Assembly: GCA_964486135.1 (NCBI GenBank)
Contig: CAZAKT010000014.1
Coordinates: 1 to 42,742 of the forward strand
Direction: 5' to 3'
DNA from: UBA4923 sp964486135
Lineage (GTDB): Bacteria; Bacillota; Clostridia; Saccharofermentanales; DTU023
Length of the DNA: 42,742 nt
In this document: positions 1-7,251 of the stretch, piece after piece
Position numbering within the stretch: position 1 is the stretch's first letter
How the letters are laid out: each line of letters opens with the position of its first letter
Notes under the pieces: generated by a model
The model's input: only the letters and a program-made list of their open reading frames with translations
The model's database searches: none
Told to the model about the DNA's origin: nothing
Position numbers and translations under genes: made by a program

Positions 1-2
1 CC

Positions 3-344
3 AATCTCTACGGGGATATCCTGACGGATGAAGCCGCCCAGATCCAGGGGGGCGTGGGCACGGCCGGCAGTGCCAACCTGGGGGACCGCTACGCCATGTT
101 CGAGGCGATCCACGGTTCAGCTCCCCGCCTGATCGAGGAGGGCCTGGCCGATTACGCCAATCCCGCCAGCCTCTTCCGGGCCACGGAGATGCTCTTGCGG
201 CATGTGGGCAAGGAGGAAGCCGCCCGCCGTCTGGGACGGGCCCTGACCCTTTGCCTGGAGGAAGAGAAAAAACTGGTGGTTACGGGTGACCGGCAGGGCG
301 CCAGCTGTGAGGCCTTTACCGACTACCTTCTTGAAAACCTATAG
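3..344 (+). CDS. Isocitrate/isopropylmalate dehydrogenase family, C-terminal part (5' truncated)
   Basis: Partial gene: the reading frame is open from base 3, so the start lies outside the window. The first visible residues NLYGDILTDEAAQIQGGVG, followed by TAGSANLGDRYAMFEAIHGSAP, are the conserved C-terminal cofactor/substrate region of the beta-decarboxylating dehydrogenases (isocitrate, isopropylmalate and homoisocitrate dehydrogenases). These enzymes oxidise a 2-hydroxy acid with NAD(P)+ and decarboxylate the product. The GGVGTAGSAN form, rather than GGLGLAPSAN, resembles the NAD-type isocitrate dehydrogenases of Clostridia and Thermotogae more than LeuB, but a third of the protein is not enough to decide the substrate. 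It ends in TAG, six bases before the stop of the convergent lipoprotein gene. Family is near certain; substrate is inference. Confidence 0.85.
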   Translation, partial: NLYGDILTDEAAQIQGGVGTAGSANLGDRYAMFEAIHGSAPRLIEEGLADYANPASLFRATEMLLRHVGKEEAARRLGRALTLCLEEEKKLVVTGDRQGASCEAFTDYLLENL

Positions 345-349
345 GGGAG

Positions 350-928
350 TCAATCCTGATCCGGGCTGGATGCCCCCTCCCCCGCCTGATCCAGCTGATC
401 CTGGAAGAAATTGAAAAGGGCAAGCTCCGCCTGGTTCCCGAGCACGGATCCGGCATTGTCATAGGCCCGGATACTCTCACCGGATTGGTAAAGCACCTTA
501 ACTTTTGATCCCTCGTTGGGCGGTAAACCATTCGTATGCCGGTCGGTGCCATTGGCACGGGCCAGGTCATGTTGGTCGACAAGGGCCTGGAGGTCATCCA
601 GTAGCGTAAGGGGCGCCTGGAAGGAATAGTCGTGCTCCTCATCCCATCTGGTTATGGCAAGTACCCGCCCCAGGGCAGCATCCTCTCCCCGTTCCATCTC
701 AAGGAAGCAGTAGCCATAATCCACGTTCATCTCATTGTTGCAGACAAATTCACATTCAAAGTGCTCAATCGTCTTGGATTTGATGACCTTGGGCGCGTCT
801 GCCCAGGATCGGTCCTCAAAGCCACCCGTTTTATATTCACCCTTGAAGTCTTCCTCTTTCGCGCAGGAAGGGAGAACCAACAAGGTCAGGACCAGGCCGA
901 CCATAAAAACAAACAGCTTCATCTTCAT
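350..928 (-). CDS. Secreted lipoprotein, paralogue of the one at 20767-21321
   Basis: About 192 residues. I start it at ATG 926-928, because GGAGGG lies 6 bases upstream and the product then begins MKMKLFVF with a clean lipoprotein signal: a hydrophobic stretch ending in LPSC, where Cys would be lipidated. The longer frame from 958 adds ten polar residues and has no better site. The mature part holds FECEF, a motif DLQALVDQH and, shortly after, HTNGLPP and SGESIRAYDN. The same motifs occur in the same order in the lipoprotein at 20767-21321, so the two are clearly paralogues. I recognise this pattern from uncharacterised clostridial lipoproteins, but no function is known to me. It is divergent from the ABC exporter at 1052 and convergent with the truncated dehydrogenase. 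Confidence 0.8.
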   Translation of the reverse strand: MKMKLFVFMVGLVLTLLVLPSCAKEEDFKGEYKTGGFEDRSWADAPKVIKSKTIEHFECEFVCNNEMNVDYGYCFLEMERGEDAALGRVLAITRWDEEHDYSFQAPLTLLDDLQALVDQHDLARANGTDRHTNGLPPNEGSKVKVLYQSGESIRAYDNAGSVLGNQAELALFNFFQDQLDQAGEGASSPDQD

Positions 929-1018
929 TTTCGCCCTCCTTTTCTCCCAGCCTATCACAGGTTACAGGCCTTTTTGCCTCTTCCCGATATGACATAATGA
1001 TTGGAGGGAGAAGTCGAA

Positions 1019-1042
1019 ATGAATGCCATGCAGGTTTTCTAA
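1019..1042 (+). CDS. Possible 7-codon leader ORF (MNAMQVF)
   Basis: A strong Shine-Dalgarno GGAGGGAG (1003-1010) sits 8-10 bases before ATG 1019, which opens a seven-codon frame closed by TAA at 1040-1042. The ABC ATPase starts 9 bases later at 1052 with only a weak AAGGGA site of its own. The arrangement would let ribosomes load at the strong site, stop at TAA and reinitiate at 1052. A CATAAT hexamer (993-998) could be the -10 box. Whether the peptide is made is unknown. Confidence 0.3.
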   Translation: MNAMQVF

Positions 1043-1051
1043 GGGATTTGT

Positions 1052-1951
1052 ATGCTCTTGCAATTTGAGAAGATAAACAAATACTTCGGTGATTTCCATG
1101 TTTTAAAGGATGTCTCTTTCACCGTCCACTCCGGTCAGCTATTTGGTTTCCTGGGAAGGAACGGGGCCGGCAAGACAACATCCATAAGGATTCTGATGGA
1201 TGTTTTCAAGGCCGACAGCGGGGAAATTAAGCTGGATGGCGTGGAATTCAAGAGGAGCGAACAGGTCATCGGCTACCTGCCCGAGGAACGCGGCATGTAT
1301 TCAAAGACCAGGGTGAAGGATCAGTTGGTCTACTTCGCCATGCTCCGGGGAGCCGGCAGGAAGGAGGCCAAGGAGTCCGTACTCCGTTGGACCCGTCGCT
1401 TCGGGATTGAGGAGTATCTGGAAAGAAGGCTTGAGACCCTGTCCAAGGGAAACCAGCAAAAAGTTCAGATCACCCAGGCCTTTCTGAACGAACCCTCCCT
1501 CCTGATTCTAGATGAACCTTTTGCAGGGCTTGATCCCTTGAATGCGCAGATTTTCCAGGAGGCCCTGACAGATTATATCGCCGGGGGAAGAATCATTATC
1601 TTCTCAAGCCACCAGATGAGTTATGTCGAAGCCTTCTGCCATGATATCGCCATTATCGATCAGGGGGAGATCATCTTGACGGGAAATCTGGAGGCCATCA
1701 AGGAGGAGGAGAGCAAGGATCGCTACGAGATCAAGGTCAGCGGGGAGGGTTTTGAAAACTTGCTTACCGATTCCAAGATCCCCTATACAAATGAAAAGGA
1801 CCATTACTTGGTTGAATTGGCAAGTGATGGGCCCATCGACAGCCTCCTTGCTTCTCTTGTGAGGGGAGGCTTCAGACTGAAGCACTTCGCCCCCTACCGG
1901 CCCTCCCTCCAGGAGATCTTCATCAAGAAGGTGGGTGAAGCCCGTGGCTAA
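1052..1951 (+). CDS. ABC transporter ATP-binding protein (NatA-like)
   Basis: 299 residues. It powers an ABC-2 type exporter by ATP hydrolysis at the inner face of the membrane. All nucleotide-binding motifs are visible: Walker A GRNGAGKTT (35-43), signature LSKGNQQKVQ (130-139), Walker B LLILDEPFAGLDP (150-162) and the switch histidine in SSHQM (187). The C-terminal 80 residues form the small DUF4162-like domain usual in the NatA/YhaQ group. The next gene, its permease, overlaps its 3' end by 17 bases, so the two are translated together. The closest named relatives are the NatAB sodium exporters and the Bacillus YhaQ/YhaP pair; the substrate cannot be read from sequence. Confidence 0.92.
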   Translation: MLLQFEKINKYFGDFHVLKDVSFTVHSGQLFGFLGRNGAGKTTSIRILMDVFKADSGEIKLDGVEFKRSEQVIGYLPEERGMYSKTRVKDQLVYFAMLRGAGRKEAKESVLRWTRRFGIEEYLERRLETLSKGNQQKVQITQAFLNEPSLLILDEPFAGLDPLNAQIFQEALTDYIAGGRIIIFSSHQMSYVEAFCHDIAIIDQGEIILTGNLEAIKEEESKDRYEIKVSGEGFENLLTDSKIPYTNEKDHYLVELASDGPIDSLLASLVRGGFRLKHFAPYRPSLQEIFIKKVGEARG

Positions 1952-3170
1952 TCTGAAAACAGTCTTTCTGTTTGAATTCAGGGAGCTCATCAAGAAGAAG
2001 GCCCTGATTATCTCAACCCTGATCATCGCCTTGATATTCCTGGGCATCACATCGCTTCCAAGGATCCTGGCCCTCTTTGATTCGGACAAGGATGTTCTTG
2101 TCGGTCAGTCCTCCTATTCCGTGGCTTTCAAGGACGGGGAGCTGGAAGAATTCTTCACAGGGAAACTGCCGGGCTTTAATATCGTCTCAGAAAATCTGGA
2201 TGAACTGAGGGAGGCTGTTGATAGCGGAAAACTGGAGATTCTCTATTACCTGACTTCCAGAACATCCTTTACCGTCATCCAGAAGGATATGGGCAGCTTC
2301 GACGACAACTACGAATTTATAAACCTGCTCCTCGCTATCAACAAGAATCAGGCCCTGATCGACATGGGGATCGACCCCCAGGCTGTTCTGGAAGCGGAAG
2401 ACCTGGAGATCGAGGTGGAATACGAGATACTTGGCAGGGATGGCCAGGGCTTCTTCGTCGGCTACGTTTTCCTTTTCGGTATGTACTTGCTTATCCTGAG
2501 TTACGGGCAGCTCGTCGCCTCTTCCGTAGCCCGGGAAAAAGACAGCCGGGCCATGGAACTCCTGATCACCAGCACAAGGCCCAGGACCCTGATCATAGGA
2601 AAGGTGCTGGCAGCCGGCCTGGTCGGGGTCATCCAGGTCCTTGTCATCTCCCTCTTCATCCTCCTGGGCTTCAGTCTTAACAAATCCCTCTATCCGCCGG
2701 AGCTGGTTTCCATGATCAATACCAGCATGAGCCTGGATGTCCTGATCGTCTATATCGTCTTCTCCCTGCTGGGATACCTGCTCTATCTCTTTATTTACGC
2801 CGCCCTGGGATCCCTGGTCTCAAAGATGGAGGATCTGAGCGCCTCCATCACGTCCGTGACCATCTTGTTCGTCATCGCCTATTTGATCGCATCAACCGGC
2901 ATGACAGCGCCGGACACCAGCATTGTAAGAGTCAGCTCCTTCATCCCCTTCGTTGCCTTGTTTACGACTCCCATCCGCTACATGCTGACCTCGGTCAAGC
3001 TGATTGAGATTACCGCCTCCCTCCTGATCATGTCAGCCTCCACCTTTGGGATCGCCGCCCTGTCCATTTATATCTACCGGCAGGGCTCACTCAACTACGG
3101 GAAGAAGATATCGCTTCTCAGGACTATCAAAGCTTTGTTCAAGAGGAAGCAGGGGGCTGGCGGAAGCTAA
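1935..3170 (+). CDS. ABC-2 type exporter permease (NatB-like)
   Basis: 411 residues; membrane partner of the ATPase encoded just upstream. One hydrophobic helix lies near residues 24-40, then a soluble extracytoplasmic segment of roughly 130 residues, then a cluster of about five further helices (from about 175 to 385), the layout of NatB/ABC2_membrane_3 proteins. EKDSRAMELLITSTRP, between the second and third helices, is the typical conserved cytoplasmic loop of this family. The start is GTG at 1935; a second GTG at 1944 is also possible and the ribosome site does not decide between them. Substrate unknown: sodium, a peptide or a drug are all seen in the family. Confidence 0.9.
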   Translation: MKPVANLKTVFLFEFRELIKKKALIISTLIIALIFLGITSLPRILALFDSDKDVLVGQSSYSVAFKDGELEEFFTGKLPGFNIVSENLDELREAVDSGKLEILYYLTSRTSFTVIQKDMGSFDDNYEFINLLLAINKNQALIDMGIDPQAVLEAEDLEIEVEYEILGRDGQGFFVGYVFLFGMYLLILSYGQLVASSVAREKDSRAMELLITSTRPRTLIIGKVLAAGLVGVIQVLVISLFILLGFSLNKSLYPPELVSMINTSMSLDVLIVYIVFSLLGYLLYLFIYAALGSLVSKMEDLSASITSVTILFVIAYLIASTGMTAPDTSIVRVSSFIPFVALFTTPIRYMLTSVKLIEITASLLIMSASTFGIAALSIYIYRQGSLNYGKKISLLRTIKALFKRKQGAGGS

Positions 3171-3258
3171 GGGCATCCCAGCCTTGAAGCTCAGAAGTAA
3201 TTTGCGACTTCATCCATTTGATTTGCGCCCCAATAAGCCCTTGGGACAGATTTGACAA

Positions 3259-5415
3259 TCAATCCAGGAGCTCCGTCAATTCCTTGTAGAGCCCCCAGCC
3301 CTCCCCGTCAGTTACCAGGAAGGTCATTTCAGGAATGGTCTCCTCAAGGGAGAGAAAATCGCCGTTTATATACAAGTTGTCCGGCTGATCATCCAGGACC
3401 TGGAAGGCCAGGAAGAGGAGGGGCTCATTAGCCTTGTTGAAGAACTGCAGCTCCAGCAGGCGACCATTTTGATTGACCTTTGGACTTTCGACCTCCACGA
3501 TTTCAAGGTCCAGGAGGCGCCGGAAACAATCTTCCCTCTTTTCCTCATCCTTGATACTGACCTGGGTCAACTTGCTGGGAACGGCGTCACGGTAGCGGTA
3601 GAGAGTGAGCAGAAGGCCAGCTGACTCCTCTTTCCCGGGATTCCATTCCTCCCACCAATCCGACAGCGTCCGAAAATCCTTGGGTCCCCTTTCCGTCAAG
3701 CGAAAGAAGCTGCCTTCCGTCAGGTTGGACAGGCTGGCAAACAGAGGTGAGGACAGATCAGCGCTGAAGCTCCACCCCTGAGCCTGCTTGTGGAAGACAT
3801 AGGTATATTGGCTATCTGCTGTCTTTAAAACAAGGAGATCCCCCTCAATCACGTACTGACCGTAGGCCAAGTAACTGCTTAGGGGGGATAGTGACAAGAT
3901 AAAATCCCCGCTGTCAAAGAGCTGCAAAGTTGCCATATCCGCCAGGTCCTGGCCCTGGTAATGATAGCTAAGGGCCAGCGTGGGATCAACCGACGGCAGG
4001 GGTAGGGGTCGACCTTTTATAGTCAACCGTCCCTCTTCAAGTACCAGCTGTCCGCTTTCCAGGATTTCCTCCTCCAAAGTGGGACGCATGGCCGCATATA
4101 AGTGGCCCTCCTCCAAGTAGAGATCATAGTCATGGATACCCCGGTGCCAAAGCAGGTACTGGGTCCTGTTTTGGTAATCATAGATCAGGACGTGATTGTC
4201 AATCAGCCCGGAGCCAAAACTGATGGTCGAGCAAAGCTCCTGTTTGCCGTCCCCTGTCAAATCGCAGAAGAAGGTATTCCAGATGGGCATACCGGAGTAG
4301 AGTGACTCCGTCCCCTCCCTGGTTGTGGCTGTGAGCTCACCCGGCGTCCAGCGGAAGGTCACCCCCGGATACTCAGGGAGACTGGTCTCCAGGCTCTCCG
4401 GCCAGGCCGGAGGATCCGGATCCAGATGCAGGTAATTGAACCATTCCACAGCCAGGGGCCCGTCGGGATCCGGGGCCGGATCCCTGGGATTGGTCAGGAA
4501 GCAGACAACCAGTACGATCGAGGCGATCAGGGCCAGCAGGATAATCCAGAAAGCTGGTTTTTTATAGTGGAGTACCGACCGGATCCTTTCCTTGACGGCC
4601 AGCTCCCCGAAGGCCAGGGGGCAGACCAGGATGGAGCGATGGGGGATGCTGGAGGCCAGGAGGGCCTCTGAATAGAGGATCCGCTCCCTCTTCCCCATGG
4701 TCCGGATGACCTTTTCGTCGCAGGCTATCTCAATATCCCGGCAAAGCAGAAGGTAGGCCAACCAGGAGAGAGGGTTGAACCAGTAGAGGGAAAGGAGTAA
4801 AAAGCCCAGGGGTTTCCACCAGTGATCCCTCCTCTCCAGATGGGCCCGCTCATGGGCCAGAACCAAGGCCCCTTGTCCCCCTTCCATGCCGGAAGGCAAA
4901 TATATCCTGGGTCTGACCAGGCCCAGGATAAAGGGCGTATCAATCTCGTCGCAGATCCAGACCCGGTCTTCCAGATGCAGGGAGGCCCTGACCTTCCTCC
5001 TCAGCTGCCAATAACTGAAAGTCGCGTAAAGGAAGAGTAGAAGCAGGCCCACCAGCCAGATATAGGCAGCCAGTTGGATCCAGACCTGGAGGGGATTGAC
5101 CGAGGCACCGGCTTGAGGGGCCAGGTTCTCACGGATGAACGGATTGACCAGGCTGTTGACGGCAGGGATGCCGCTATGGATTTCGGGCTCTGCCGCCTGG
5201 AGGATATCCGGACTGATCGTTTGGGTGCTGGGTATCAGACTGAAGATGCTCTTCAAGGAAAAAGGGAAAGCCAGCCGGATAGCAACCGCTGACCAGAGGA
5301 GGCAGACCTGCCACCTGGGCGCCTTTTTCAGGAGGAGGCGGAGACCGGCAATGGCCAGGATCAGCCAGCCGGCCGTCATGCTCATATTGAGAAGCTTGAG
5401 GAAGAGGACGGCCAT
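3259..5415 (-). CDS. BlaR1/MecR1-type M56 zinc peptidase sensor (copy 1)
   Basis: 718 residues. Membrane-embedded antirepressor: on sensing a signal outside, its zinc protease domain is expected to inactivate the BlaI-type repressor encoded just before it (gap 3 bases). The N-terminal part has several helices (about 5-30, 38-60, 115-135, 203-225). The M56 catalytic motif HERAH is at 188-192 and a likely third zinc ligand lies in EIACDEKV (E229). A helix at 288-306 leads to an outer domain of about 410 residues. That domain does not show the SxxK, SxN or KTG motifs of the penicillin-binding sensors of BlaR1/MecR1. It has a DLTGDGKQELC FG-GAP-like stretch, and a beta-rich segment with SPLSSYLAYGQY that is common in clostridial M56 proteins. 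The signal is therefore probably not a beta-lactam. The paralogue is at 37433-40210. Confidence 0.88.
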   Translation of the reverse strand: MAVLFLKLLNMSMTAGWLILAIAGLRLLLKKAPRWQVCLLWSAVAIRLAFPFSLKSIFSLIPSTQTISPDILQAAEPEIHSGIPAVNSLVNPFIRENLAPQAGASVNPLQVWIQLAAYIWLVGLLLLFLYATFSYWQLRRKVRASLHLEDRVWICDEIDTPFILGLVRPRIYLPSGMEGGQGALVLAHERAHLERRDHWWKPLGFLLLSLYWFNPLSWLAYLLLCRDIEIACDEKVIRTMGKRERILYSEALLASSIPHRSILVCPLAFGELAVKERIRSVLHYKKPAFWIILLALIASIVLVVCFLTNPRDPAPDPDGPLAVEWFNYLHLDPDPPAWPESLETSLPEYPGVTFRWTPGELTATTREGTESLYSGMPIWNTFFCDLTGDGKQELCSTISFGSGLIDNHVLIYDYQNRTQYLLWHRGIHDYDLYLEEGHLYAAMRPTLEEEILESGQLVLEEGRLTIKGRPLPLPSVDPTLALSYHYQGQDLADMATLQLFDSGDFILSLSPLSSYLAYGQYVIEGDLLVLKTADSQYTYVFHKQAQGWSFSADLSSPLFASLSNLTEGSFFRLTERGPKDFRTLSDWWEEWNPGKEESAGLLLTLYRYRDAVPSKLTQVSIKDEEKREDCFRRLLDLEIVEVESPKVNQNGRLLELQFFNKANEPLLFLAFQVLDDQPDNLYINGDFLSLEETIPEMTFLVTDGEGWGLYKELTELLD

Positions 5416-5418
5416 GGT

Positions 5419-5784
5419 CTAGTCCTCCCCGGCAGCTCTATCGATCATACGCCGGATCTCTTCCGCCTCCTTGGCTGATAGGGCCTTCCGCCTTGTGAAG
5501 GCCGCGATAAAGGCCGGCAGGGATCCGTCAAAGGTCTTGTCGACAAACTGCTGACTTTGCAGGGCATGGAATTCCTTGCGGGAGATCCGGGAGGAGACCA
5601 TCCCCCCCTCATTTTTGAAGAGCCCCCGGTCGCTGAGTTTTCGGAGGACGGTATAGGTGGTGGACCGTTTCCAGTCCAGGATCTCCTCGCAAAGCTTGAC
5701 CAGATCCCGCGAATGCAGGGGTTCGTGATCCCAGATTATGTCCGCGAAACGGGACTCAACTTCACCCAGCTTGATCTCAGTCAT
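5419..5784 (-). CDS. BlaI/MecI/CopY-family transcriptional repressor (copy 1)
   Basis: 121 residues, the usual family length. An N-terminal winged helix (about 5-70, with WKRSTTYTVLRKLSDRGLF as the recognition region) is followed by a C-terminal dimerisation part. SLPAFIAAF lies where BlaI/MecI proteins are cut during induction. The start ATG 5782-5784 has GAGGGG 7 bases upstream. The gene is first in a two-gene operon with the M56 sensor, and its promoter (5826-5854) contains the inverted half-sites expected for autorepression. The paralogue at 40213-40578 has the same length and the same shared blocks (LGEVESRFA, IIW, HEPLHSR, CE, WKRSTTYTVLRKL). Confidence 0.93.
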   Translation of the reverse strand: MTEIKLGEVESRFADIIWDHEPLHSRDLVKLCEEILDWKRSTTYTVLRKLSDRGLFKNEGGMVSSRISRKEFHALQSQQFVDKTFDGSLPAFIAAFTRRKALSAKEAEEIRRMIDRAAGED

Positions 5785-5813
5785 AGCTTTCCCCTCATCT
5801 TGTTTACTGGCAA

Positions 5814-5846
5814 TAGACTAAATTGAGTCTACTCTCAATAAACTGA
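5814..5846. promoter_or_regulatory. Candidate BlaI operator (copy 1)
   Basis: Half-site TAGACT (5814-5819), six bases, then its exact complement AGTCTA (5826-5831). A third half-site TAAACTGA (5839-5846) pairs imperfectly with TGAGTCTA (5824-5831). The -10 box is inside the repeat, so a bound dimer would block RNA polymerase. The same half-sites at the same promoter positions occur at 40608-40640. Confidence 0.7.
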
Positions 5847-5854
5847 CCTGTCAA
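5826..5854 (-). promoter_or_regulatory. blaI-blaR1 promoter (copy 1)
   Basis: Read on the minus strand: -35 TTGACA (5849-5854), a spacer of exactly 17 bases, -10 TAGACT (5826-5831). It gives a leader of about 35 bases to ATG 5784. Two overlapping inverted repeats cover the -10 and the spacer (next entry). Confidence 0.8.
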
Positions 5855-5894
5855 TCCCCGACTGGATCCCACATTAAAGAAGCCTTTTATCGCT

Positions 5895-5900
5895 TATAAT
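5895..5900 (+). promoter_or_regulatory. Possible -10 box for the zinc-ribbon gene
   Basis: A perfect TATAAT 20 bases before ATG 5920. The -35 region at a 17-base spacing (CATTAA) is poor, so this is tentative. Confidence 0.35.
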
Positions 5901-5919
5901 GATACAAAGGAGCGCCAGC

Positions 5920-7173
5920 ATGCAGTTTGAAACGGTCAATTGCCCTCAGTGCGGAGGTCCCCTGGAAGGGGTCGGCAGACCCGGCTTCTATACCTGCCCC
6001 TATTGCAGGAGCAAGATACGCGCCTCTTTTTCCAACAGCGACCCCAACCGCAGGCCTGACGGCCGATTGACCCTCCATGACCGGCAGACGGGCCAGGAAC
6101 TTTGTTATGTCCTTTTACCCCAGGACTGGACTGCGGAAGCTAGCCTCTACCCCTCCATGCAAAGCGCCAACTGGCCACTGACCCTGGCTGTAACAGCCCT
6201 TTCACCCGGCCAGGAGGCGATCATCGAGTATATTTCCGGTTCCGCCTTCAAGGAGATCAGAAGTGGCATGCAACGCCACGTCGAAGGCCAGTTCGACCAG
6301 GCCGACAGGATGCCTATGAAGAGGATCATGACTCCTGCCGCCTACGCAGACAGCTTTTTTCTGGGGATGGCGGGCAACTTCCAGGACATCCATGCCCTGG
6401 ACACCCGCCCCCTTCCCAAAGCTCCGCCCATCGACTATGGTTTGAAGGCTGAGGAGACGGCCCAGATCACGCGACAGCAACTGGCTGCCCATACGCCCCC
6501 CGGTATGTGGTCCCGGGTTGACGCCTCCTTCTATGATGGCGCCACCCGCGTCTACGATTACAGCCAGGAGGGTCGTAACTGGCGAAGGGCGGTGGCGGTT
6601 CTGCTTGACGGCATCCAGATCAGTTTCGGAGCTGGCGGCCTCTTATTCGCCTCCGGCGTGACCTACCTGAACTGGGAAGTCCAGTATGTCCTCAGCCTGA
6701 GGACCTCTCCCCAAGAGTTTGACCAGTATTACGGTGATTTCGTCATGTTCTGCTCCACCATGCAGGCCAGCCCCCAACTTGTGACGCAGATGGAAGAGGA
6801 GCGCGCCCGCATAACAGGACAGCTCCAGCAGCGACAGTCCGACTGGTTCAATGCCCATATGAGGATGATGCGGGAACAAGAGGCCAGCTTCGATGCCTAC
6901 AACCAGACCTGGTTCGCCAACTCCAACCGCCAGCACCAGGCTATGCGCCAGTCTTCCGCCGCCCAAAGTTCAGCCCATGACCGGATCTTCGACAAGTACA
7001 GCGAGGCGGTCCGGGGGGTCGATACCTACCTTCGTCCAGACGGGACGGAGGTGGAATACTCAGTCGTCAATGAAGCGGCCTTTGCCAGTGCCACTGACAG
7101 CCGGACAAGCTTTGCCACCCAGGCCCGCGACTTCCAATCCGTGGACTGGGTGGAGATGAAGAAAAAGTACTAG
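5920..7173 (+). CDS. Zinc-ribbon protein of unknown function
   Basis: 417 residues. I start at ATG 5920 because AAGGAG lies 8 bases before it; an upstream ATG at 5899 has no such site. The N-terminus is a small zinc ribbon with CPQC (8-11) and CPYC (26-29). There is no signal peptide or obvious membrane helix, so it is probably cytoplasmic. A Glu/Arg/Gln-rich helical stretch (about 290-350) may be a coiled coil. The middle part (about 40-285) is mixed alpha/beta and I do not recognise it. Its promoter region is back-to-back with the blaI promoter, and it is convergent with the lipoprotein at 7252-8685. Zinc binding by the ribbon is inferred from the four cysteines. Confidence 0.75.
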   Translation: MQFETVNCPQCGGPLEGVGRPGFYTCPYCRSKIRASFSNSDPNRRPDGRLTLHDRQTGQELCYVLLPQDWTAEASLYPSMQSANWPLTLAVTALSPGQEAIIEYISGSAFKEIRSGMQRHVEGQFDQADRMPMKRIMTPAAYADSFFLGMAGNFQDIHALDTRPLPKAPPIDYGLKAEETAQITRQQLAAHTPPGMWSRVDASFYDGATRVYDYSQEGRNWRRAVAVLLDGIQISFGAGGLLFASGVTYLNWEVQYVLSLRTSPQEFDQYYGDFVMFCSTMQASPQLVTQMEEERARITGQLQQRQSDWFNAHMRMMREQEASFDAYNQTWFANSNRQHQAMRQSSAAQSSAHDRIFDKYSEAVRGVDTYLRPDGTEVEYSVVNEAAFASATDSRTSFATQARDFQSVDWVEMKKKY

Positions 7174-7200
7174 GCCGGATCAGCTGACAGGACAAGGACA

Positions 7201-7234
7201 AAAGGAGGGGGCCCGCTCGGCGGACCCCTTCCTT
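7201..7234. terminator. Hairpin between convergent genes
   Basis: GGGGGCCCGC, loop TCG, GCGGACCCC with flanking AAGGAG/CTTCCTT pairing gives a long imperfect stem between the stops at 7173 and 7252. Neither strand has a clear T run, so a bidirectional terminator is plausible but not certain. Confidence 0.45.
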
Positions 7235-7251
7235 GCCAATAAGGCTTCCCC

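Noticed and set aside
3171..3258. Possible terminator between the ABC permease and blaR1 copy 1
   Set aside because: Only scattered short complementary stretches (AAGGGC, GCCCTT) far apart; no stem with a T run.
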